A DNA stretch of 64,000 nucleotides from Paenibacillus alkaliterrae. Its GTDB lineage: Bacteria; Bacillota; Bacilli; Paenibacillales; Paenibacillaceae. Shown in pieces: positions 26,585-33,728 of the stretch. Both the position numbers and the translations under genes were made by a program. Under the pieces are notes generated by a model, which saw only the letters and a list, made by a program, of their open reading frames with translations, made no database searches and was not told the origin of the DNA. Every line of letters starts with the position of its first letter. Position 1 is the stretch's first letter. Where the stretch lies: NCBI RefSeq assembly GCF_021532375.1, contig NZ_JAKGAP010000010.1, forward strand, positions 124,001 through 188,000, in the 5' to 3' direction.

Positions 26585-27706
26585 CTAATCGGTTAGCAGC
26601 TTTTCGGTATCCTTATGGAAAAATAATGCTTTATTCATATCGAGGGCAAATGCGGCCCGCGCTCCCTCATCGAAGTGATAGCGCGGATGCGCACGCGCCA
26701 CAACCATCTTCGGAAATCCGATATCCATGTGATAATAACGATCGGAACCGATAAATTCGTTTATTTGCAGCACGCCGTTAATGACCGAATGCTCGCACGT
26801 CTGGAGCGCGATTTCCTCGAAGCTGATATGCTCGGGACGAATGCCCATAATGACCGTTCTATCCACCAACTTATGATCGTTTCTTAACTGATAGGCATGC
26901 TGCTCCTGAATTCGAAGAGCGAACCGGTTTGTATGGAATTCCAGCACTCCGTTTCTTTCCTGCAGCCGGCCGGTAATGAAGTTCATCGGCGGATTGCCGA
27001 TAAAATTCGCGACGAACAGGTTGGCCGGTTTGTTATATACGTTTTCCGGCTTGTCCACCTGCTGAATGACGCCTTTCTCCATCACGACAATCCGGCTCCC
27101 CATCGTCATCGCTTCCACCTGATCGTGCGTCACGTATACAATCGTAACGCCGATTTTTTTGTGCAGGTTGATCAGTTCCGTTCTCATATGAACGCGGAGC
27201 TTCGCATCCAGGTTCGATAGCGGTTCATCCATCAGGAACGCCTGCGGCGTCCGGACGATCGCTCTTCCGAGTGCAACGCGCTGGCGTTGACCGCCGGACA
27301 ATTCTCTCGGTTTGCGCTCAAGAAAGTTTTCGATTTCCAGCACGCGCGCCGCACGTTTCACCGAGAGCTCGATTTCATGCTTCGGCACCTTGCGCAGCCG
27401 CAAACCGAATGCGATATTTTCAAACACGGTCATGTTCGGATAGAGCGCATAGTTTTGAAATACCATCGAGATGTCCCGGTCTTTGGGAGGAACATCGTTC
27501 ACAATCGTATCGCCGATATAGATTTCCCCTTCGGAAATATCCTCAAGCCCGGCCAACATGCGAAGCGTCGTCGATTTCCCGCAGCCGGAGGAGCCTACGA
27601 ATACGAGAAATTCCTGATCCTCCACTTCCAGGTTGAAATCGTTGACGGCCAGCTCTTTGAATTTTCCGTATCGCTTGTATACATGGTTAAACAGTATCTT
27701 CGCCAA
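26585..27706 (-). CDS. ugpC: ABC transporter ATPase, UgpC/MsmX family
   Basis: This 373-residue cytoplasmic ATPase has Walker A GSSGCGKST (about 39-47), signature LSGGQRQRVALGRA (about 138-151), Walker B AFLMDEPLSNLDA, the switch His in YVTHDQ, and a C-terminal TOBE/OB regulatory domain as in MalK, UgpC and MsmX. Start is TTG 27706, about nine bases after AGGGGG. It heads the operon and is the only CUT1 ATPase in the window, so it may energise both permease sets here and perhaps the ATPase-lacking importers at 2570-5808, 47345-50537 and 59022-62382, as MsmX does for several importers in Bacillus subtilis. Confidence 0.93.
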   Translation of the reverse strand: MAKILFNHVYKRYGKFKELAVNDFNLEVEDQEFLVFVGSSGCGKSTTLRMLAGLEDISEGEIYIGDTIVNDVPPKDRDISMVFQNYALYPNMTVFENIAFGLRLRKVPKHEIELSVKRAARVLEIENFLERKPRELSGGQRQRVALGRAIVRTPQAFLMDEPLSNLDAKLRVHMRTELINLHKKIGVTIVYVTHDQVEAMTMGSRIVVMEKGVIQQVDKPENVYNKPANLFVANFIGNPPMNFITGRLQERNGVLEFHTNRFALRIQEQHAYQLRNDHKLVDRTVIMGIRPEHISFEEIALQTCEHSVINGVLQINEFIGSDRYYHMDIGFPKMVVARAHPRYHFDEGARAAFALDMNKALFFHKDTEKLLTD

Positions 27707-27764
27707 ATGGGAACACCCCCTGAGAATTTGGATCTTGATGACCAGGCTGTCTGCAGCCCCTTAC

Positions 27765-27778
27765 TGGAAACGCTTTCA
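27765..27778. promoter_or_regulatory. cre site (CcpA box) of the nine-gene operon
   Basis: TGGAAACGCTTTCA matches the Bacillus cre consensus TGNAANCGNWWNCA at every fixed position on both strands. It lies just downstream of the -10 region, where CcpA would block transcription when a preferred sugar is present. Confidence 0.85.
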
Positions 27779-27779
27779 A

Positions 27780-27820
27780 TAAATATATAATAACAACTAT
27801 GGTGTCAATGTAGTGTAAAG
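27780..27820 (-). promoter_or_regulatory. Promoter and OmpR-type direct-repeat box of the nine-gene operon
   Basis: Minus strand TTTACA (27814-27819), TTGACA (27803-27808) and GTTGTT (27792-27797) are set at exactly 11-base steps. TTGACA also serves as the -35; at 17 bases the -10 would be TATTTA (27780-27785), and TATATT is available at 15. The same block occurs upstream of the GH29 gene at 29222-29251. An 11-base phasing of TTnACA units is the known pattern of PhoB/PhoP-type regulators. Confidence 0.7.
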
Positions 27821-27824
27821 ATTT

Positions 27825-29141
27825 TTACCGGTCATCCGATCCCGTTTCAAACGCGGCAAATGTTCGAATGCGGGGCGTTCCTGACGAACGGGTAACCGTC
27901 AATCGGATTTGGGAGACCCGTACCGGATCAATCCGTTCAATTCGTTTGTGTCCGACGGAGATGCCCTCGCATAGCGGCTTCCATACCCCGTCGGCCAGAC
28001 CGTCGATTCGATACCCCCGAATCCGTTCCCCTTCCGATAGTTCTTCCATGATAACGAGCTGATTCACCATGGAGGGTGATGACATATACAGGATCAACTC
28101 ATGACCTTGGCCGGCGGTTTCGCCCCGAATGTTGCCGAATCTGCGTTTGATCGCTTCGCCGAATTCCGTAAATTGCTTCACATCGGCTTCAGGCACCAAC
28201 CCTCGATTATCGATCACCATTCCGAGCAGCAAATTGGCGTTGCGCCCTACGGAGTCGCAGTAGCATTCAACCAGCTTGTCGACCGGATGCAGGAGATGCT
28301 CTTCCCCCTCATACCAGAACCACTGATCTCTTCGGTTCGGCACATCCGCCTCCGCAGGAGCCCATACCGCGCCGTCGGGGTTTCCGCTTCCGTACATCGG
28401 AGAGGCCCCATGATCCGATGCCGCTTTCATCTCATCGGTCGTACTCCAGCAAGGGTACGGGGCGCACCCCTCTTCGTTTCCGACCCAACGGATTAACGAA
28501 GGCGTTCCGCGAGGTCCCTGGAAGCAAACCGCTTCCGGCTGCAGCTTTGCAAGCAAGGAAACGACGTCCGGCCCCCCTTGCTCGGGAGGCAATGTCCCTC
28601 CGTCAAACCAAATCTCGAATAATTCCCCGTAATTCGACCATAGTTCCGTTGCTTGCCGAATCACGGCCGCGTTATAGGCCTCCTGTTCAGCCGGATGACC
28701 GGAAACGACGATACCAGGATTGTCCACCCGATAATAGGCATTCGCCGACGTGCTGTAATACAGCCCGGGACGGACATCGTATTTCTCGCAGGATCGGACA
28801 AAGTCTCTCACAATATCGCCTTGTCCATCGCGCCAAGGCGAGCTTTTGACGCTGTAGTCGTGCGCCTCGGTCGGCCATAAGGAAAAACCGCTGCAGTGTT
28901 TGGCCACGAGGACCGCATATTTAGCGCCGGCCGCTTTGGCTGTTCGGATCCATTGATCCGTATCCAGAGCAGCCGGATTAAACACCTTTGGACTAGGCGT
29001 GTAACCCCAATGTTGTCTCCAATCGGAATAACCGGGTTCAAACACCTGAACGTCGAAATGGATGATTACGCCAATCTCGGCATCCGCCCACTCCAGTTGT
29101 TGTTTTGTAGGCAAGCTGCGTACTGCATCATTCTGTACCAA
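27825..29141 (-). CDS. GH29-like alpha-L-fucosidase family protein with altered fucose pocket
   Basis: This 438-residue cytoplasmic protein (no signal peptide) starts at TTG 29141, nine bases after AAGGAG; the longer frame upstream crosses the promoter. The GH29 nucleophile motif EIWFDGG is present (Asp about 180), as is VGNEEGCAPYPCW with the probable acid/base Glu. However the HHDGF motif that contacts fucose is HCSGF here (about 82-86), and the HFG motif is HFD (about 28-30). The C-terminus is a small beta-sandwich. Compared with 32335-33582 it is diverged at substrate contacts, so activity on fucose is uncertain. It has its own promoter with a cre site, and no terminator separates it from the ATPase operon. 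Confidence 0.85.
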   Translation of the reverse strand: MVQNDAVRSLPTKQQLEWADAEIGVIIHFDVQVFEPGYSDWRQHWGYTPSPKVFNPAALDTDQWIRTAKAAGAKYAVLVAKHCSGFSLWPTEAHDYSVKSSPWRDGQGDIVRDFVRSCEKYDVRPGLYYSTSANAYYRVDNPGIVVSGHPAEQEAYNAAVIRQATELWSNYGELFEIWFDGGTLPPEQGGPDVVSLLAKLQPEAVCFQGPRGTPSLIRWVGNEEGCAPYPCWSTTDEMKAASDHGASPMYGSGNPDGAVWAPAEADVPNRRDQWFWYEGEEHLLHPVDKLVECYCDSVGRNANLLLGMVIDNRGLVPEADVKQFTEFGEAIKRRFGNIRGETAGQGHELILYMSSPSMVNQLVIMEELSEGERIRGYRIDGLADGVWKPLCEGISVGHKRIERIDPVRVSQIRLTVTRSSGTPRIRTFAAFETGSDDR

Positions 29142-29197
29142 ACGGTATCGCTCCTTCCATGGCCTTGTTATAAATCGGCTGGTTGACGCACTCTTTC

Positions 29198-29211
29198 CGG
29201 ATACGCTTTCA
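29198..29211. promoter_or_regulatory. cre site (CcpA box) upstream of the GH29-like gene
   Basis: On the minus strand TGAAAGCGTATCCG agrees with TGNAANCGNWWNCA except for the last base. Its place relative to the 29222-29251 block is the same as that of the cre site at 27765-27778 to its block. Confidence 0.65.
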
Positions 29212-29221
29212 ATCAATATCG

Positions 29222-29251
29222 TAACAACAATAGTGTCAATGTAGTGTAAAG
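29222..29251 (-). promoter_or_regulatory. Promoter and OmpR-type direct-repeat box of the GH29-like gene
   Basis: Minus strand TTTACA (29245-29250), TTGACA (29234-29239) and GTTGTT (29223-29228) again lie at 11-base steps. This 30-base block is identical to that at 27791-27820 in 28 of 30 positions. TTGACA is the probable -35; the -10 is less clear (TATTGA at 15 bases). Confidence 0.7.
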
Positions 29252-29281
29252 AATTCGACTTGAAGCGGAAGCGATACAAGG

Positions 29282-29339
29282 CGAAAAAGATCACCGATTA
29301 TCCGGTCCAAACCGACCGGATAATCGGTGATCTTTTTCG
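29282..29339. terminator. Very long bidirectional terminator hairpin (26-bp perfect stem)
   Basis: Arms 29282-29307 and 29314-29339 are perfectly complementary over 26 bp with a 6-nt loop; each ends with a run of five A or T, so a U-tract forms in either direction. It lies 23 bases past the stop codon of the membrane protein gene and insulates the two-component operon from the GH29 gene promoter. Confidence 0.9.
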
Positions 29340-29362
29340 TCAGAGCGATATTCCGGCCATGC

Positions 29363-30154
29363 CTATACGAACGTACCTGGAGAATCCTCTTCCCGGGCTT
29401 GACGCAGCGTCATTATAAAGGCTAACTGGATGGCGGTCATCAGGTAGGCATAAACCACGATGCCCGTCACGATCGCGACCGGTTGCCAGATCCAATGGAT
29501 GATCACGCTTATCGCGCCGGAGATAAGAAACATCGCCAGGATTAAAGCCGTCGTCTGCGGACCGGACAGCTTCATATAACGCCGGCTTTGGCGCAGTGCG
29601 GCGCCAATGCTCATGCGGTCAATGACCATCGTAAATTCCAAATAAATGAACAGCACTCTCATGACGATAAAAAAGAGGAGTGAAACAAGCGTCCCGGCAA
29701 TCCCGAATAACAGGACCAAAAGGGATGTAACGGCAATTTTCGCCAGCATGATCATCACATAGAGCCCGATAAACCGTATCCAATGCTTTCGTCCATCGCG
29801 AATAAATGATTTGAACGTTGCCGTTTTCCGCTCGGTCATGTTCCATAGCGCGGAAATAAATCCCCCTTGCGCGTACGCGGACAGCAGCATGATCAATGCG
29901 ACGGCAATCCATGCAAACGAAGGTTTTCCGGCATTGTTCAGAAATTCGATCTGATTCGCAAGCAGCGGCGTATTGAACAAGTGGCTCACTGACGGCATTC
30001 CCATTTCCAGAATGACTCGCCAAGATAACCGGGATTCGCCTGTGAAACCGATCATATACCACCCTGCCATGAACGAAACCGTATCGAGAATAATCGGAAA
30101 ACTGACAATCCATAACTGCCGGTAAAGGCGGGTAAAAGCGTCTTGTACGAACAT
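29363..30154 (-). CDS. Multi-pass membrane protein cotranscribed with a two-component system, function unknown
   Basis: This 263-residue protein has about five to six hydrophobic segments (around 15-35, 75-100, 125-165, 200-225, 225-250) with short polar loops. The layout resembles DUF4013 or glycerophosphodiesterase membrane-domain type proteins, but I do not recognise a named family with confidence. ATG 30154 follows GGAGG and lies 17 bases after the kinase gene, so it is the third gene of the RR-HK operon. Such a partner may modulate the kinase or respond to it. A very strong terminator follows. Confidence 0.8.
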   Translation of the reverse strand: MFVQDAFTRLYRQLWIVSFPIILDTVSFMAGWYMIGFTGESRLSWRVILEMGMPSVSHLFNTPLLANQIEFLNNAGKPSFAWIAVALIMLLSAYAQGGFISALWNMTERKTATFKSFIRDGRKHWIRFIGLYVMIMLAKIAVTSLLVLLFGIAGTLVSLLFFIVMRVLFIYLEFTMVIDRMSIGAALRQSRRYMKLSGPQTTALILAMFLISGAISVIIHWIWQPVAIVTGIVVYAYLMTAIQLAFIMTLRQAREEDSPGTFV

Positions 30155-30171
30155 CGGTAGCCTCCTGCAGT

Positions 30172-31509
30172 TTAAATGTTGACATAAAACTTCGAGCCTT
30201 TTCCGGGCGCGCTCTCTACCCCGATTGTTCCCCCGTGCGCCTCGGCCAATGCTTTAGCGATGCTGAGGCCGACGCCAATCCCCCCGCTCGCGTTCTTCCT
30301 TCTCCGGGATTTATCCACCCGATAAAACCGGTTGAAAATAAGCGGCAGATCCTTTTTTGAGATGCCGATCCCGTTGTCCTGGCAGTAAAAGACGATACCG
30401 GTTTCGGCGGGGTATAAGCCCATTTCGACGGAGCCGCCGGCCGGCGTATATTTAATCGCGTTGGAAACCAGGTTCGATATTATCTGAATAAAGCGGTCCG
30501 GATCGACTTCGGCATAACAAGGAACATGCGGTTTCTGAAATGTAAAGTGAATGTCTTTTCCTTTGCTCATAAACAAAAAACCTTCGTAAACATCCTTCAC
30601 GAGCTGTGTCATATCAACCTGCCCGATATTCAGCTCAAAGCGGGCCCCTTCCGCCTCCGACAGTTTTTCCAAATCGTCCACCAGCCTGCACAGTCTGTCG
30701 ATTTCAGTATGAATCTTGTGCATGTTTTCCTCCGTGGCCGGAAGTATCCCGTCGAGAATCGCATCTATGCGGGAAAGCAGCGAGGTTAACGGCGTTCTCA
30801 GTTCATGCGCCAAATCCTGCATCATCTGCTTCCGCCACCCTTCCTGGCGGTCGAATTCGGCGACCAATGCGTTAATCGTGCTGGCGAGCTGCTTCATTTC
30901 GCTTGTTCCTGTGACCGGCATCCTCGTTCCCCGGATACCGCCGGCGATATGATCGGCCACTTTGCTGCTTGCAACGATCGAACCGGATAGCTTCTTGGCC
31001 ATAACATAGCTTAGGAGGACGGATAAGATCAGCAATCCGGCGAACAAGACCGCGTTGGGCCGTGATGATTCCATCGCCTGGCCGGGATAATAGGAAAAGT
31101 CATGCTTGCTCAAATCAAAGTAAGTCTTAATATACCCGATCAAATTCCCTTCCACGATAATGGGAACGTCGAAATCGAAAGGTTCGGCAGCCAGGGGACG
31201 GTTATCGGCCGAATCGAACAATAGGGTGCTGCCGTCAGCTGCATAATAACGAAAGGCGAACGTATAAACCGCCGAGAAATTATGCAAAAGCTGGATTTCG
31301 TCTTTCGACAGCCGCTCGAACCTTATATGGGTTTGAAGGGCATACGCAAGCTTGTGGCTTTGGTCCTTGTAATACTGCTTTCTGTACTCAATAAGCGACA
31401 GCTCCTTTGCAGCCGAACCCCCGATAAACATGGCCGACAGCAGAAAAACAGACAAACAGGCAAAGGAAAGAAAAAGCACGAATCGCGTCCCGGATAAGAA
31501 ACGTTTCAT
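30172..31509 (-). CDS. Sensor histidine kinase (OmpR-type partner)
   Basis: This classical membrane kinase of 445 residues has a first helix at about 10-30, an extracellular sensor of about 120 residues, a second helix about 152-172, a HAMP linker, the HisKA domain with QDLAHELRTPLTSLL (His235) and HATPase_c with NLVSNAIKYTPAGG, CQDNGIGI, GGIGVGLSIAKALAEAHGG and GSKFYVNI. The ATG overlaps the response regulator stop by four bases (ATGA). The sensed signal is unknown. Since the paired regulator is OmpR type, and this type binds 11-base direct repeats, the promoters at 27803 and 29234 are likely targets. Confidence 0.95.
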   Translation of the reverse strand: MKRFLSGTRFVLFLSFACLSVFLLSAMFIGGSAAKELSLIEYRKQYYKDQSHKLAYALQTHIRFERLSKDEIQLLHNFSAVYTFAFRYYAADGSTLLFDSADNRPLAAEPFDFDVPIIVEGNLIGYIKTYFDLSKHDFSYYPGQAMESSRPNAVLFAGLLILSVLLSYVMAKKLSGSIVASSKVADHIAGGIRGTRMPVTGTSEMKQLASTINALVAEFDRQEGWRKQMMQDLAHELRTPLTSLLSRIDAILDGILPATEENMHKIHTEIDRLCRLVDDLEKLSEAEGARFELNIGQVDMTQLVKDVYEGFLFMSKGKDIHFTFQKPHVPCYAEVDPDRFIQIISNLVSNAIKYTPAGGSVEMGLYPAETGIVFYCQDNGIGISKKDLPLIFNRFYRVDKSRRRKNASGGIGVGLSIAKALAEAHGGTIGVESAPGKGSKFYVNI

Positions 31510-32219
31510 GAAAGCTGCACATCGGGCTGATATTCAAACTTATACCCGGAACCGATTTTCGTAACGATATAGAGCGGAGCTTTGGGGTCGGCTTCAATTT
31601 TGCTTCTTATATTCCGAATATGCATGTCCATTGTCCGGCCAACGTCTATATTGCGGTAACCGTGGACCTCGTACGTCAAATCATACCTGCTGTACGCTTT
31701 TCCCGGCGTATTCGTCAATACGTTCAGCACCTTAAATTCGGTATGCGTCAAGTCAACCTTTTTCCCGTCCACAAACACTTCTTTCGTCGTAAAGTTTACG
31801 ACAAACCGCCCCCTATTGAATCGCTTGATCGTGATTGGATTTAATTTATCGCTCGAGAACATATCCATCCGCCGTTTTAAAGCGTGAATACGGGCGATCA
31901 CTTCTTTCATGCGGAACGGCTTCGTAATATAGTCGTCGGCCCCCAAATTCAAACCGTTAATCGTATCGGTTTCTTTCACCTTTGATGTAATCATAATGAT
32001 CGGCACGGTCGAGAACTGCCTGATCTTACCGCAAACGTCCTCCCCCTGCATCCCTCGGATCATTAAATCCAACACGACAAGATCTATTTTAAAATCCTGA
32101 ATCAATTGCAGAGCATTTTTCCCGTTACCGGTTTCTTTTACGTTCCAGCCTTCATTGAGAAAGTACGATTTCAGCACATCGCGAATTGATTCATCATCTT
32201 CGACAAGTAAAATATCCAA
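31506..32219 (-). CDS. Response regulator, OmpR/PhoB family
   Basis: This 237-residue regulator has a receiver domain (LLVEDDE; phospho-acceptor Asp51 in LVVLDLMIRG; TSK and the YITKPF Lys near 106) and a C-terminal winged helix (about 130-232; LTHTEFKVLNVL, VGRTMDMHIRNIRSKI, TKIGSGYKF). Start is TTG 32219 after GGAGGAGG; no ATG is available nearby. The stop overlaps the kinase start. Members bind tandem direct repeats, which fits the TTTACA/TTGACA/GTTGTT arrays in front of the ATPase operon and the GH29-like gene. Confidence 0.95.
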   Translation of the reverse strand: MDILLVEDDESIRDVLKSYFLNEGWNVKETGNGKNALQLIQDFKIDLVVLDLMIRGMQGEDVCGKIRQFSTVPIIMITSKVKETDTINGLNLGADDYITKPFRMKEVIARIHALKRRMDMFSSDKLNPITIKRFNRGRFVVNFTTKEVFVDGKKVDLTHTEFKVLNVLTNTPGKAYSRYDLTYEVHGYRNIDVGRTMDMHIRNIRSKIEADPKAPLYIVTKIGSGYKFEYQPDVQLS

Positions 32220-32289
32220 TATAATCCTCCTCCGAAGTACCCGTTTTCGAGGCGTATCTACTCGCGCTCGCTGAGTTTTGATGAAGAAA

Positions 32290-32314
32290 CCCCGATACCG
32301 GATCAGTATCGAGG
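32290..32314 (-). terminator. Rho-independent terminator after the GH29 gene
   Basis: Minus strand CCTCGATAC - 7-nt loop - GTATCGGGG (one internal mismatch or wobble) then TTTCTTC. It lies 20 bases past the GH29 stop codon. Confidence 0.75.
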
Positions 32315-32334
32315 CTTGGATGCTTCATAAGGTT

Positions 32335-33582
32335 CTACACTCGGCCTGAAGGACCAAAGACAGACAGCAAACGTACTGCCGGAGATTCAACTGCCTCCAA
32401 TACGCGCAGCCTGATTCTGCTCGTATGGACAGGCGGTTCGATACGGTCGATCTTCTTATGTCCAATTGCGCTGCCTTCAGCAATAGGCGCCCATTCGCCG
32501 GCAATCTCAGCTTCGATGATGTAATGCCTAACCCGCTCTCCATGAGCAATGTCTTCCATCGTCACGATATGATCGATCTCTTGTTCTTCCGCGCATTCAA
32601 GAATGATATCGTTACCGCTGCCCCGTGTCTCGGACAAAGGATTGCCGAAACGGTGCCGAATCTCCGCGCCTAATTCCAGCACTCGACTTACATCTGCCTC
32701 CGGCAGCAGTCCCCGATTATCCGGAGACACATTCAGCAGCAGCGTGGTGCCGTGACCGACGGACCGGTAATACAAGTCCAACAGATGTTCGAGCGAATGC
32801 AGGCTCTGTTCATCATCCGGATGCCAGAACCAATGACGATTGCGAATGGGCACGTCGCATTCAGCAGGGACCCATTCGGGCGTCTCCTCCATCCAAGTAT
32901 TCATGTCGCTTGTAAACATGCTGACTCGAGCGCTTTCAGCCGTATTCCAGCACGGGTACGGGGCGACACCATCCTCATTGCCAACCCAGCGAATCGTCGG
33001 CGCTCCCATGTTAAAGACCATCGCATCCGGTTGATGGCTCCGCACTAGCCCAATAATGCGCGGCCAGTCATACTTGCGGCCTTCCGACCCAGCCCCATCG
33101 AACCAGACTTCAACCAACGGACCGTATTCCGTCAGCAATTCGGTCAATTGCTCGGCATAAAAATCGTCATAGGCATCCGGATCGCTGTAGCTGGGAGCAT
33201 TCCGGTCCCAAGGCGATACATACAGTCCGAGCAGCATATTTTCTTCGCGGCAAGCATCTGCCACCTCGCGGACTACGTCGCCCTTCCCGTCCTTCCAGGG
33301 ACTTGACTTCACGGAATAATCGGTCGTCTTCGTCGGCCATAGACAGAAGCCGTCATGATGCTTCGCCGTCAAGATCACATACTTAAATCCGGCTTCCTTA
33401 GCCGTGCGTATCCATTGGCGGGCATCAAGCTCCTTCGGATTGAACAATTGCGGCGAATCCGTCCCTTCCCCCCATTCCTGATCGCAGAAAGTATTGATGC
33501 CAAAATGAAAAAACATACCCAGCTCCAAATCCTGCCATGCCATCTGCTGGGGCGTAGGCCGTGCAAGTTTCGTATTATTCAT
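32335..33582 (-). CDS. Alpha-L-fucosidase, glycoside hydrolase family 29
   Basis: This 415-residue cytoplasmic enzyme (no signal peptide) has the GH29 landmarks: FFHFGINTF (His26), AKHHDGFCLWPT (His75-His76), nucleophile motif VEVWFDGAG (Asp about 162) and VGNEDGVAPYPCW with a likely acid/base Glu. It is of the short Firmicutes type with a small C-terminal beta-sandwich. ATG 33582 follows GAGGAG; the frame is open 29 codons upstream through the promoter, which is not used. It should release L-fucose (or a similar sugar) from imported oligosaccharides. A promoter with a cre site lies at 33617-33645 and a terminator at 32290-32314, so it is a single-gene unit beside the two-component operon. 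Confidence 0.92.
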   Translation of the reverse strand: MNNTKLARPTPQQMAWQDLELGMFFHFGINTFCDQEWGEGTDSPQLFNPKELDARQWIRTAKEAGFKYVILTAKHHDGFCLWPTKTTDYSVKSSPWKDGKGDVVREVADACREENMLLGLYVSPWDRNAPSYSDPDAYDDFYAEQLTELLTEYGPLVEVWFDGAGSEGRKYDWPRIIGLVRSHQPDAMVFNMGAPTIRWVGNEDGVAPYPCWNTAESARVSMFTSDMNTWMEETPEWVPAECDVPIRNRHWFWHPDDEQSLHSLEHLLDLYYRSVGHGTTLLLNVSPDNRGLLPEADVSRVLELGAEIRHRFGNPLSETRGSGNDIILECAEEQEIDHIVTMEDIAHGERVRHYIIEAEIAGEWAPIAEGSAIGHKKIDRIEPPVHTSRIRLRVLEAVESPAVRLLSVFGPSGRV

Positions 33583-33616
33583 CTTATTTCTCCTCTCATC
33601 GTATAAGCTAGCCTCC

Positions 33617-33645
33617 ATCTTAGGTAGAAGCGCTATCAAGGTCAA
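33617..33645 (-). promoter_or_regulatory. Sigma-A promoter with embedded cre site, upstream of the GH29 gene
   Basis: Minus strand TTGACC, 17 bases, TAAGAT. The spacer contains (plus strand 33625-33638) TAGAAGCGCTATCA, which differs from TGNAANCGNWWNCA at one fixed base. CcpA bound there would cover the promoter. Confidence 0.75.
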
Positions 33646-33728
33646 TAAACTTTTTTCGGCTTCCTGCATAAATTTCGCCTTAGCCGTTCAACTCTGGCTG
33701 ATGTTCGGGCGGTACGGCAATGGTGCCG

